From NCBI GenBank assembly GCA_000715855.1, contig KL571232.1, positions 13,074 through 24,403 on the forward strand: a DNA stretch of 11,330 bases, given 5' to 3'. Source of the stretch: Actinoplanes liguriensis. GTDB taxonomy: Bacteria; Actinomycetota; Actinomycetes; Mycobacteriales; Micromonosporaceae. Position 1 is the first letter of the stretch, and each line of letters opens with the position of its first letter. A program made the position numbers and the translations under genes. Of this stretch, positions 1 through 7,070 are shown in pieces. A model generated the notes under the pieces. The model was not told where the DNA came from, did no database searches, and worked only from the letters and a program-made list of their open reading frames with translations.

Positions 1-551
1 ACCGCGGCGGCCACCCGGTGCAGCAGCAGCTCGGCGCGACCCTTGGTGATCGTCGCGCGGTGCGTGGCAATGCTGCCGAACACGCTGAGCGCGGCCCGGG
101 CCAGGGCCTGCGCGGCCGGACCGGTCAGCTCCGGCCGGGCGACCCGCAGCGGGACCACCAGCCGGCCGAAGAGCGTGCTCAGGCCGGCGCCGAACTCGGC
201 GCGGTGCTCGGGCGTGAGGTAGCGCCACTCCCACTGGTAGAGGCCGGCCGTGCGGCGGTGCGCGACCGAGACCCGGGCCAGCGAGGCCAGCAGCTCCTCC
301 AGATCGGCCGGCCCCTCGGTGGCGGTCAACGTGGCGCCGGCGAGCCCGCGGGTGGCCTCGACCAGGATCGCGTACTTGTTCTCGAAGTGGCGGTAGACCG
401 CCGGGGCGCTGATGCCGACGGCCGTGGCGATCTCCTCCAGGCCGACACCGTGATAACCGCGCTCGCAGAAAAGCTCGGCCGCGACCTGGGCGATCCGCTC
501 GCGCCGGTCCTTCGGCCGCCTGCGGGACACCGGTGGACTACTGCTCTGCAT
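1..551 (-). CDS. TetR/AcrR-family transcriptional regulator (3' end cut by window edge)
   Basis: The minus-strand frame opens at the ATG of 551-549 and stays open to the window edge, giving 183 codons without a stop; the C-terminus lies outside. Residues 17-28 (RERIAQVAAELF) and about 36-57 (VGLEEIATAVGISAPAVYRHF) form the classic TetR N-terminal three-helix DNA-binding domain, followed by FENKYAIL. The ligand-binding half contains a YQWEWRYLTPEHRAEF stretch like that of SACE_7040-type TetR proteins; that subfamily assignment is from memory. TetR proteins usually repress as dimers and release DNA on ligand binding. The gene is divergent from fadA-fadB, so local control of beta-oxidation by an acyl-CoA or similar ligand is a reasonable inference. 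A TAGGGT -10-like box lies six bases before the ATG, which suggests a leaderless mRNA; GGTGAG three bases upstream of the ATG is a poorly spaced Shine-Dalgarno alternative. Confidence 0.9.
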   Translation of the reverse strand, partial: MQSSSPPVSRRRPKDRRERIAQVAAELFCERGYHGVGLEEIATAVGISAPAVYRHFENKYAILVEATRGLAGATLTATEGPADLEELLASLARVSVAHRRTAGLYQWEWRYLTPEHRAEFGAGLSTLFGRLVVPLRVARPELTGPAAQALARAALSVFGSIATHRATITKGRAELLLHRVAAA

Positions 552-557
552 GCGCTC

Positions 558-563
558 ACCCTA
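558..563 (-). promoter_or_regulatory. Candidate -10 box (TAGGGT) of a leaderless promoter for the TetR gene
   Basis: On the minus strand TAGGGT fits the actinobacterial TANNNT -10 pattern. Six bases separate it from the ATG at 551, the spacing expected when transcription starts at the A of the start codon. The -35 position (around 581-587) has no good consensus match, so this rests on the -10 alone. Confidence 0.4.
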
Positions 564-602
564 GCCGCCCAGCGAATCATCAGTTCGGCCCCTGTGGATA
601 AC

Positions 603-613
603 TCAAGCCTTGA
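603..613. promoter_or_regulatory. Perfect inverted repeat TCAAG-C-CTTGA, candidate TetR operator
   Basis: The 5-1-5 palindrome lies in the divergent region between the TetR gene and fadA. Its right arm overlaps the TTGACA hexamer (610-615), so a bound repressor would block the fadA promoter. The arms are short and TetR sites are usually longer, so this may be only the core of a degenerate operator. Binding is inferred from position alone. Confidence 0.35.
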
Positions 614-640
614 CAGGAAGCACAAACGGAGGAATAAGTT
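610..640 (+). promoter_or_regulatory. Candidate sigma-70-type promoter of fadA-fadB
   Basis: A perfect TTGACA -35 hexamer occupies 610-615. The AT-rich stretch downstream offers AATAAG at 633-638 (17-bp spacer) or TAAGTT at 635-640 (19-bp spacer) as the -10. Transcription would start near 645, about 40 bases before the fadA start. The -35 is convincing; the choice of -10 is uncertain. Confidence 0.45.
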
Positions 641-684
641 AATCGAGATTCGCATCAGCCGCACGAGGAGATGGGAGGCCCGGG

Positions 685-1899
685 ATGGCCACCGAGGCAT
701 ACGTGTACGACGCCGTCCGTACCCCTCGCGGGCGGGGCAAGCCGACCGGATCGCTGCACGGGGTGAAGCCGGTCTCGCTGCTCACCGGCCTGATCGCCGA
801 GCTGCGGCGGCGGTACCCCGGGCTGGATCCGGCGGACATCGAGGACGTGGTGCTCGGCGTGGTCTCGCCGCTCGGCGACCAGGGCTCGGACATCGCGAAG
901 GTGGCCGCGCTCGCTGCCGGCCTGCCGCACACGGTGGCCGGCGTGCAGCTCAACCGCTTCTGCGGCTCCGGCCTGGAGGCGGTGAACACGGCGGCGCAGA
1001 AGGTCCGTTCCGGCTGGGAGGACCTGGTGCTGGCCGGTGGCGTGGAGTCGATGTCCCGGGTGCCGATGGGCTCCGACGGCGGCGCCTGGGCGCAGGATCC
1101 GGAGACCGCGCTGGCGACGAGCTTCGTCCCGCAGGGCATCAGCGCCGACCTGATCGCCACCCTCGACGGATACTCCCGGGAGGACGTCGACGGATTCGCC
1201 GTTCACTCCCAGCAGCGCGCCGCGCGGGCCCAGCGGGAGGGGCGATTCCAGCACTCGATCGTCCCCGTCCACGACCGCAACGGCCTGCTGATCCTGGACC
1301 ACGACGAGCACGTCCGGCCGGAGTCCACCCCCGAAGGACTGGCCGAGCTGCCCGCCTCCTTCGCCGGCATCGGCGACCAGGGCGGGTTCGACGCGGTGGC
1401 GCTGCAGAAGTACCACTGGGTCGAGAAGATCAACCACGTGCACACGGCCGGCAACTCGTCCGGCATCGTCGACGGCGCGGCCCTGGTCCTGGTCGGCTCC
1501 GAGCTCGCCGGCACCCGGGCCGGGCTGACCCCGCGGGCCCGGATCGTGGCCGGCGCGGTCAGCGGCGCCGAGCCGACCATCATGCTCACCGGCCCGGCGC
1601 CGGCCGCCCGCAAGGCTCTCGCCAAGGCCGGCCTGACCGTCGACGACCTGGACCTGGTCGAGATGAACGAGGCGTTCGCGGCGGCGGTCCTGCACTTCAT
1701 CGACGACCTCAAGGTGGACCCGGAGATCGTCAACGTGAACGGTGGCGCGATCGCGCTGGGCCACCCGCTCGGCGCGACCGGCGCCATGATCCTCGGCACC
1801 CTGGTCGACGAGCTGGACCGCCGCGGCGGCCGGTACGGCCTGGCCACCCTCTGCATCGGCGGCGGCATGGGCATCGCCACCGTCGTCGAGCGCCTCTAA
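685..1899 (+). CDS. fadA: Acetyl-CoA acyltransferase (thiolase), FadA-type beta-oxidation subunit
   Basis: This 404-residue protein catalyses the last step of beta-oxidation, cleaving 3-ketoacyl-CoA with CoA to acetyl-CoA and a shortened acyl-CoA. All thiolase landmarks are present: nucleophile Cys93 in [19 protein letters not shown] at about 120-127, the NEAF motif at 328-331, His360 in GHPLGATGA and Cys390 in LCIGGGMG. The length matches mycobacterial FadA (about 403 residues). The start is ATG 685, with GGGAGG at 673-678 six bases upstream; the ATG at 671 is in another frame. The stop is 20 bp before fadB, so the two are co-transcribed and probably form the alpha2beta2 trifunctional-type complex known for the mycobacterial FadA/FadB pair. 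A biosynthetic acetoacetyl-CoA thiolase is the main alternative, disfavoured by the fadB partner. Confidence 0.95.
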   Translation: MATEAYVYDAVRTPRGRGKPTGSLHGVKPVSLLTGLIAELRRRYPGLDPADIEDVVLGVVSPLGDQGSDIAKVAALAAGLPHTVAGVQLNRFCGSGLEAVNTAAQKVRSGWEDLVLAGGVESMSRVPMGSDGGAWAQDPETALATSFVPQGISADLIATLDGYSREDVDGFAVHSQQRAARAQREGRFQHSIVPVHDRNGLLILDHDEHVRPESTPEGLAELPASFAGIGDQGGFDAVALQKYHWVEKINHVHTAGNSSGIVDGAALVLVGSELAGTRAGLTPRARIVAGAVSGAEPTIMLTGPAPAARKALAKAGLTVDDLDLVEMNEAFAAAVLHFIDDLKVDPEIVNVNGGAIALGHPLGATGAMILGTLVDELDRRGGRYGLATLCIGGGMGIATVVERL

Positions 1900-1919
1900 C
1901 CGACGGGGAGACACCACGC

Positions 1920-3992
1920 ATGTCCGAGACCATCCGCTGGGAGCAGGACGCCGACGGGATCGTGCTGCTCACCCTGGACGACCCGGCGCGCGGCGCCAAC
2001 ACCATGAACGAGGCGTACATCCGCAGCATGGCGGAGATCGTCACGCGTCTGGAGAAGGAGCGCGACACGATCACCGGCGTGATCGTCACGTCGGCGAAGA
2101 GGTCCTGGTTCGCCGGTGGCGACCTGGACAAGCTCGGCGCGATCGGGCCGGACGGCGGCCGGGCCGCGTTCGACTCGGCCACCGAGGTGAAGGCGCAGTT
2201 CCGGCGACTGGAGAAGCTGGGCCGGCCGGTGGTCGCCGCGATCAACGGGGCGGCGCTGGGCGGTGGCCTCGAACTCGCGCTGGCCTGCCATCACCGGGTC
2301 GCGCTGGACGACCCGGCGGTGCAGGTCGGACTGCCCGAGGTCACGCTCGGGCTGCTGCCGGCGGGCGGGGGCGTCGTGCGTACCGTCAGGCTCCTGGGTC
2401 TGATTCCGGCCCTGACCCAGGTCCTCCTGCAGGGCAGGCGCCACCGCGCGACGGCCGCTCGCGATCTGGGACTGATCGACCGCCTGGTGAGCACCCCGGA
2501 GGAGCTGCTGGCCGCGGCACGTGAATGGATCTTCGCGAATCCGGGCGCGGCCCAGCCGTGGGACGTCAAGGGGTACCGGATTCCCGGCGGGATCCCGGCC
2601 GCCCAGCTCCCGGCGTTCCCCGCCACGCTGCGCAAGCAGCTCAAGGGCGCGCCCTACCCGGCGCCGCGCAACATCCTGGCCGCCGCGGTCGAGGGCGCGC
2701 AGGTCGACGTGGACACCGCGTTCACCATCGAGAGCCGCTACTTCGTCGAGCTGGTCACCGGGCCGATCGCCAAGAACATGATCAAGGCGTTCTTCTTCGA
2801 CAAGAACGCCGCGGATTCCCGCGACATCGGCGAGACCCCGGCGGTACGCAAGGTGGCGGTGCTCGGCGCGGGGATGATGGGCGCGGGCATCGCCGACGTG
2901 TGCGCGCGAGCCGGGCTCGACGTCGTGCTGAAGGACGTCTCGGAGGAGGCGGCCCGGCGCGGCGCGGCGCGGGCCCGGCACCCGGAGCGGATCACCGCGA
3001 CCGCCGACCCGGCCGACCTGGCCGGCGCCGACCTGGTGATCGAGGCCGTCTTCGAGGATCCGGCCCTGAAGCACAAGGTGTTCGCCGAGGCCGAGCCGGT
3101 GATCGCGCCGGATGCCCTGCTCTGCTCGAACACGTCGACGCTGCCGATCACGCTGCTCGCCGACGGGGTGACCCGCCCGGCCGACTTCATCGGGCTGCAC
3201 TTCTTCTCCCCGGTCGACCGGATGCCCCTCGTAGAAGTGATCCGCGGTTCGAAAACCGGGGACGAGGCGGTCCGGCGGGCTCTGGCCGTGGTCCGGCTGC
3301 TGCGCAAGACGCCGATCGTGGTCAACGACTCGCGCGGCTTCTTCACCAGCCGGGTGATCGGCACGTTCACCGGCGAGGGCATGGCGATGCTCGGCGAGGG
3401 GGTGCCGCCGGCCAGCATCGAGCAGGCCAGCAGCCAGGCCGGCTACCCCGCGCCGGTGCTGCAGCTGATGGACGAGCTGACGCTGACCCTGCCGCGCAGG
3501 ATCCGGGACGAGACGAGGGACGCCGTCCGGGCAGCCGGGCGGGACTGGCAGCCGCACCCCTCGGACGCGGTCCTGGACCGCATGATCGACGAGTTCGGGC
3601 GCAAGGGCCGCTCGACCGGTGCGGGCTTCTACGACTACGTCGACGGCAAGCGCGCCGGGCTGTGGCCGGGGCTCGCCGCGTTCTCGCGAACCGCGGTTCA
3701 CATCCCGTTCGAGGACCTCAAGGAGCGGATGCTGTTCATCGAGGCCATCGAGACGGTGAAGTGCCTCGACGAGGGGGTGCTCACCACGGTCGCCGAGGCG
3801 AACGTCGGTTCCATCCTCGGCATCGGCTATCCGGGCTGGACCGGCGGCGTGCTGCAGTACATCAACCAGTACGAGGGCGGGTCGGCCGGCTTCGTCGCCC
3901 GGGCACGTGAGCTGGCGGCCCGCTACGGCGACCGGTTCACCCCGCCGGAACTGCTGCTGCGCAAGGCCGACGAGGGGTCACTCTTCCTCTGA
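1920..3992 (+). CDS. fadB: FadB-type 3-hydroxyacyl-CoA dehydrogenase / enoyl-CoA hydratase
   Basis: This 690-residue bifunctional enzyme hydrates trans-2-enoyl-CoA and then oxidises 3-hydroxyacyl-CoA with NAD+. The N-terminal crotonase domain (about 1-190) has the oxyanion segment SWFAGGDL at 62-69 and AINGAALGGGLELALA at 107-122, with catalytic glutamates at E118 and E140 (GLPEVTLG). A linker leads to the Rossmann domain, with GAGMMGAG at 317-324, and then GLHFFSPVDRMPLVEV with the His427/Glu439 pair twelve residues apart as in E. coli FadB. The C-terminal domain ends near LRKADEGSLF. The start is ATG 1920 with GGGGAG at 1905-1910. The same frame is open far upstream, but that part overlaps fadA antisense or out of frame and is not coding. 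One oddity: the segment after KDVSEEAARRG (about 339-360) looks roughly 20 residues shorter than in relatives, in line with 690 against about 720 residues for mycobacterial FadB. Confidence 0.94.
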   Translation: MSETIRWEQDADGIVLLTLDDPARGANTMNEAYIRSMAEIVTRLEKERDTITGVIVTSAKRSWFAGGDLDKLGAIGPDGGRAAFDSATEVKAQFRRLEKLGRPVVAAINGAALGGGLELALACHHRVALDDPAVQVGLPEVTLGLLPAGGGVVRTVRLLGLIPALTQVLLQGRRHRATAARDLGLIDRLVSTPEELLAAAREWIFANPGAAQPWDVKGYRIPGGIPAAQLPAFPATLRKQLKGAPYPAPRNILAAAVEGAQVDVDTAFTIESRYFVELVTGPIAKNMIKAFFFDKNAADSRDIGETPAVRKVAVLGAGMMGAGIADVCARAGLDVVLKDVSEEAARRGAARARHPERITATADPADLAGADLVIEAVFEDPALKHKVFAEAEPVIAPDALLCSNTSTLPITLLADGVTRPADFIGLHFFSPVDRMPLVEVIRGSKTGDEAVRRALAVVRLLRKTPIVVNDSRGFFTSRVIGTFTGEGMAMLGEGVPPASIEQASSQAGYPAPVLQLMDELTLTLPRRIRDETRDAVRAAGRDWQPHPSDAVLDRMIDEFGRKGRSTGAGFYDYVDGKRAGLWPGLAAFSRTAVHIPFEDLKERMLFIEAIETVKCLDEGVLTTVAEANVGSILGIGYPGWTGGVLQYINQYEGGSAGFVARARELAARYGDRFTPPELLLRKADEGSLFL

Positions 3993-4098
3993 CGGAAGCG
4001 GCCGGCGGAAGCGGCACCCAGCCGGGAGGTCACCGTCCGCCGACCGGAGCGGCCGACCGGAGCGGCCGGCAGAAGCGGCGCCGAGCCGGGAGGATCAC
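3990..4098. repeat. 13-bp repeat array with a duplicated segment between convergent genes
   Basis: Five 13-bp units of a CGRCSGRAGCGGC type lie at 3990-4002 (TGACGGAAGCGGC, overlapping the fadB stop), 4003-4015, 4041-4053, 4054-4066 (the last two identical, CGACCGGAGCGGC) and 4067-4079. Units 2 and 5 are each followed by a near-identical tail, AGCCGGGAGGTCAC at 4020-4033 and AGCCGGGAGGATCAC at 4084-4098, so the 4003-4033 block reappears at a 64-bp offset. The second tail contains the stop codon of the minus-strand gene. CGGCGGA (4003-4009) can pair with TCCGCCG (4036-4042). No coding function is visible. Slippage duplication at a convergent 3' junction is the simplest reading. Confidence 0.75.
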
Positions 4099-4795
4099 TC
4101 CTCCTCCGCATGCATCCAGTCCAGCGAGACCGAGCCGAACCCCGGGCAGTCCTGCTCGCGGTGCTCGTCGTGGTGGCCCATCCACAGCACCACGTCGAGC
4201 ACCCGCAGCAGGCTGATCCGGGGCGGCAGTTCGGCCCGGGTCCGCAGGGCGGCGAGCGCCCCGCGCAGCTCGGCCCCTGTCTCTATCTCTTATACACATC
4301 TCTGAGGTGTATAAGAGACAGCACCTGCTGCGGCCGGCCGTAGAGGCAGCGGATCACCCGGTCGTAGACGGGGATCAGGTGTGGCCGCTTGCGCGCGATG
4401 AGCTTGCCGGCGCGCACGAACCCGACGTCCGGCTGGTCCCGCAGCAGACACCAGGCCTCGAAGATCGCGCTCTGGTTCCCGACCTGTCGGCGCGCGTCGC
4501 GCGTGCCGAGCTCCAGGTCGACCGGCACCTGGGTGAGCAGGGCGCCGACCCGTCGGCCGAGATCGCCGTCGAGCAGCTCGAACATGGTCTCGGCGGGAAT
4601 CACCGCGGAGAGCGCCTGGACGGCGAGCAGATCCTCCGGGGTGATCACGTCGCGGACGGCGGGCAGGTCCCCACCGTCCGCGAACGCGTCGAAGCGTCGC
4701 CCGGAGAACCGCCGTTCACTTCTCTCGTCGAAGTAGGCGGCGAGGTCGCTGGGCGCCCGGTCGGCCCGGACGACGTCGAGCAGGTCAACGGCCAT
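4095..4795 (-). CDS. DUF6308-like hypothetical protein, interrupted by adapter sequence
   Basis: The gene reads from ATG 4795 (MAVDLLDVVRADRAPSD) for 158 codons to RVIRCLYGRPQQV at 4322. It then enters mosaic-end sequence, which encodes the artefactual VYKR tail and a stop near 4283. On the far side of the insert (from about 4277 down) a minus-strand frame resumes as GAELRGALAALRTRAELPPR, continues with LLRVLDVVLWMGHHDEH and ends WMHAEEE at the TGA of 4097-4095. Both halves look like one protein of about 220 residues; the DUF6308 assignment is from memory of family style and the function is unknown. The HLIPVYDRVIRCLYG segment is the most family-like part. Some residues between the halves may be missing. 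The gene starts 20 bp after the dehydrogenase stop, so it is probably the last gene of the padR operon. Its ribosome-binding site is weak (ACAGG), with a TATAAA at 4806-4801 just upstream. Confidence 0.7.
4277..4321. other. Tn5 mosaic-end (Nextera adapter) sequence, likely library/assembly artefact
   Basis: Bases 4283-4301 match the 19-bp mosaic end CTGTCTCTTATACACATCT at 18 of 19 positions. Bases 4303-4321 match its reverse complement at 17 of 19, giving a head-to-head pair with one base between. A further partial copy, CTGTCTCT, lies at 4277-4284. No transposase, no IS50 sequence and no 9-bp target duplication flank it: the bases before 4277 and after 4321 differ. The translated signatures (LSLIH, RDVYKR, MYKRQ) are those known from adapter-contaminated database entries. 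The insert interrupts an otherwise continuous minus-strand gene. Confidence 0.93.
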
Positions 4796-4815
4796 GCCTG
4801 TTTATAGCCGGTTTT

Positions 4816-6503
4816 TCAGGGACGCATCTCGTACGCGCCGACCAGGGCCAGGACCTGCTCCCAGACCGCCGCGGTCCGTGCCTCGTCGGCGACCGGCCGC
4901 AGCACCTGGGCCAGCGCCCACGCCGCCTGCTCGTCGGTGGTCGCGGTCTTGCCGTGCAGGTCCGTCGCGTGCTGAGCGAAGTCCCGCACCAGCACCGCGA
5001 AGATCTCATCAAGAAGCCGCGGGTCGAGGCCGGGCAGCTGCGGGTCGAGACCGGTCTGCCGCGCGTCGAGACCGGTCGCCTGCGGGTCGAGGCCGGTCAG
5101 CTCGGCCTGCTCGAGGATCAGCTGGCCGTAGACGACCAGCGCGAACAACTGCCCGACGGAGAGCAGGAAGTCCAGATCCGCATGCTGCTCGGCGGCCACC
5201 GACAACGAGCACAGCGCGTCGGCCTGCTGCCGGAACCGGGCGACGTTCGGCAGGTGCGCGAACCGGTCGGGGCCGGCCCCTGCCGGAACAGGAATTCGTC
5301 GTCGGCCGCGTCGTCACGGGTCGGGACCGGCGCGAACTTGGCGGGATTGTGCAGGTAGTTCGGCATGAACTTCAGAATCAACGCCAGATTCACATGCACG
5401 GTGCCCTCGAGCTTCGGCAGGCCGCGGATGTCCATCGCCGCCTTGTCGAAGTAGGTGTCCGCCTCGAAGCCCTTGGCCGCGATCACGTCCCACATCAGGT
5501 CGATGACCCGTTCGCCCTCGGTGGTGACCTTCATCTTGGTCATCGGGTTGAAGAGCAGGTAGCGGCGGTCGTCCGGGCCGGCCGAGCGGAAGTAGTCCAC
5601 GGCGCGGTCGCTGAAGAGCTTCATGGCGACCAACCGGACGTACGCGTCGGCCAGCTCCCGCCGCACGTGCGGGAAGTTCGTGACCGGCTTGCCGTACAGG
5701 ATCCGCTGGTGCGCGTGCGTGACCGCCTCGTACATGGCGTGCTCGCAGATGCCGATCGCGGCGGTGCACAGGTTGAACTTGCCGACGTTCACGGTGTTCA
5801 GCGCGGCGTCGAAGGCGGCCTGCCCGGTGTGCAGGACGTCCTCCTCGCGTACCGGGTAGTCGCGCAGCTCGAACGTGCTGACGTACATCTGCTTGTTCAC
5901 GACGTTCTTGATCAGGTGGTAGTCCGGGTGGCGGCTGTCGGCCGCGAAGAACACGTAACCGTCGCCGGTCTTGCCGAACACCGAGACCAGGCCGGCGACG
6001 TTGCCGTTGCCGATGTAGTACTTCGTGCCGTTGGCGACGTACCCGGAATCGGTTTTCGTCAGGACCATGTCGGTCGAGTAGATGTCCGCGCCGTGCGACC
6101 GCTCGGACAGCCCGAACGCCATCACGTGACCCTCGTCGAGCAGCTGAGCGGCGCGCGCCCGGGCCGCGGGGTTCGCGCTCTGCCAGACCGGGCCGAGACC
6201 GAGAACGGTCACCTGCCACACGTACCAGTAGTCCAGGCCGTAGAAGCCGAGGATCTCGCTGAGCGCGGCGTTGCGCGCGGTGTCCCACCGTTTGCCGGAG
6301 GACCCGCCCGGGGTCATGAACGTCGCGAACAGCCCCTCCTTGGCGGCGAAGGCGAGGAAGTCGTCATACCAGGACCGGTTGATGTACCGGTCGATCAGCG
6401 CCTTCTTGCCGCGCTCCTCGAAGAAGTCGACGGTGGCGCGCAGCAACCGGCGCGTCTCGGCGTCGAACTGCGCGAAGTCGGCGGTGTTCGGGTTGAACAG
6501 CAC
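4816..6503 (-). pseudogene. Acyl-CoA dehydrogenase, frameshifted as sequenced
   Basis: This FAD-dependent enzyme would carry out the first beta-oxidation step, acyl-CoA to trans-2-enoyl-CoA. The main frame starts at GTG 6503, three bases after the padR stop, with AAGGA upstream. It reads 411 normal codons: an acyl-CoA dehydrogenase core with AFGLSERSHGADIYSTDM (129-146), KYYIGNGNVAG (161-171), the helical GKFNLCTAAIGICEHA stretch (241-256) and PKLEGTVHVN, whose Glu366 is the likely catalytic base. At GGGGCCGGCCCC (5269-5280) the frame is lost. The continuation DRFAHLPNVARFRQQADALC appears in another frame from 5268 and runs to GAYEMRP and the TGA at 4818-4816. The intact product would be about 560 residues. 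One base, or 3n+1 bases, is missing; homologues recalled from memory have an extra segment after RQGP, so a deletion of about 46 bp is possible. Sequencing error and true decay cannot be separated here. Confidence 0.85.
5020..5103 (-). repeat. Four in-frame 21-bp tandem repeats within the dehydrogenase gene
   Basis: Units lie at 5020-5040, 5041-5061, 5062-5082 and 5083-5103, each a variant of CGGGTCGAGRCCGGTCNGCT read on the plus strand. On the coding strand they give four seven-residue units: TGLDPQA, TGLDARQ, TGLDPQL and PGLDPRL. They lie in the C-terminal helical domain between LILEQAEL and LDEIFAVLVRDF. Related proteins, as I recall them, have a single TGLD at this place, so this looks like an in-frame minisatellite expansion that lengthens a loop. 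Confidence 0.85.
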
Positions 6504-6506
6504 TGT

Positions 6507-7055
6507 TCAGGGTTCCTTCCGGAGTTCGATCAGGACCTCGTCGAGCCAGTCGAGGAGCATCCGCTCATAGGCGATGCCGCCGCGCAGCACCACGTGCTGG
6601 AGCCGCTCACCCGTACTCAAAGTGGAAATGTCCGGGAAATCGCGTTTCTCGCCGGCGAGATACCGCGTCAGCAGGTCCTCGTGCTCCGCCCGGTATCGGG
6701 ACACCTCGTCGACCAGCGCGGCGCGGCCGGCCGCGGAGTCGAACGCCGCGCCACGCACCTTGACGGCCAGGTCGTGCCGGACGGCCTCGGGCTGCACCGG
6801 CTCGTGCAACCACCCGGTGAGCACGTCCTGCCCGGCGGGCGAGACGGTGAACTCGCGTTTGTCCGGCCGCCCGTCCTGCCCGACGTCGACGGCGGTGACC
6901 CAGCCGTCCGTCTCCATCCGCTTCAGCACCCGGTAGATCTGCTGGTGGGTGGCGGTCCAGAAGCGCCCGATGGACCGCTCGAACCGGCGGGCCAGCTCAT
7001 ATCCCGACCCGGGCTTCTCCAGCAGGGAGACCAGGATCGCGTGCTCCAGCGCCAT
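6507..7055 (-). CDS. PadR-family transcriptional regulator
   Basis: This 182-residue protein has the PadR two-domain plan. Residues 1-80 form a winged helix (MALEHAILVSLLEKPGSGYELARRF, then ATHQQIYRVLKRMETDGWV and a DGRPDKREFTVSPAG wing). Residues about 95-178 form the C-terminal helical dimerisation domain (Vir_act_alpha_C type), including SRYRAEHEDLLTRYL. PadR proteins are usually repressors that bind palindromes near their own promoter. A perfect 20-bp inverted repeat at 7068-7087 lies between the expected -35 and -10 of this gene. The start is ATG 7055. There is no good Shine-Dalgarno sequence, but TAGGAT at 7070-7065 leaves nine bases to the ATG, so the transcript is probably leaderless or nearly so. 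The stop precedes the dehydrogenase GTG by three bases, indicating one operon and probably self-regulation of that operon. Confidence 0.93.
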   Translation of the reverse strand: MALEHAILVSLLEKPGSGYELARRFERSIGRFWTATHQQIYRVLKRMETDGWVTAVDVGQDGRPDKREFTVSPAGQDVLTGWLHEPVQPEAVRHDLAVKVRGAAFDSAAGRAALVDEVSRYRAEHEDLLTRYLAGEKRDFPDISTLSTGERLQHVVLRGGIAYERMLLDWLDEVLIELRKEP

Positions 7056-7064
7056 GCCCGCATC

Positions 7065-7070
7065 ATCCTA
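7065..7070 (-). promoter_or_regulatory. -10 box TAGGAT of the padR operon promoter
   Basis: TAGGAT on the minus strand is a near-consensus actinobacterial -10 element, nine bases before the padR ATG. It overlaps the outer three bases of the palindrome at 7068-7087, which would occupy the spacer. No strong -35 hexamer is visible (TCGCTT at an 18-bp spacing is the best). Confidence 0.55.

Noticed and set aside
671..673. ATG at 671 after GAGGAG as the fadA start
   Set aside because: It is in a different frame from the thiolase and gives no recognisable product; ATG 685 has GGGAGG at a good distance.
655..1917. Minus-strand open frame of 420 residues
   Set aside because: It is antisense to fadA, whose catalytic residues are all present on the plus strand.
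18..1919. Upstream extension of the fadB reading frame, giving one plus-strand open frame of 1324 residues from 18 to 3992
   Set aside because: It runs antisense to the TetR gene and out of frame through fadA, is rich in Arg/Gly/Pro as expected for a shadow frame, and fadB has its own ATG and ribosome-binding site at 1920.
4089..4104. Hairpin GGAGGA-TCAC-TCCTCC as a terminator for fadB or the DUF6308-like gene
   Set aside because: The stem has only six pairs, no T-run follows on either strand, and it is explained by the GAG codons and stop of the minus-strand gene.
4277..4321. A real Tn5/IS50 insertion or a small inverted-repeat element
   Set aside because: Nothing but mosaic ends is present, no 9-bp target duplication flanks them, and the head-to-head arrangement is that of library adapters.
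4801..4806. TATAAA (minus strand) as the -10 of a separate leaderless promoter for the DUF6308-like gene
   Set aside because: It ends in A rather than the expected T of TANNNT, has no -35, and the 20-bp gap to the preceding gene fits read-through within an operon.
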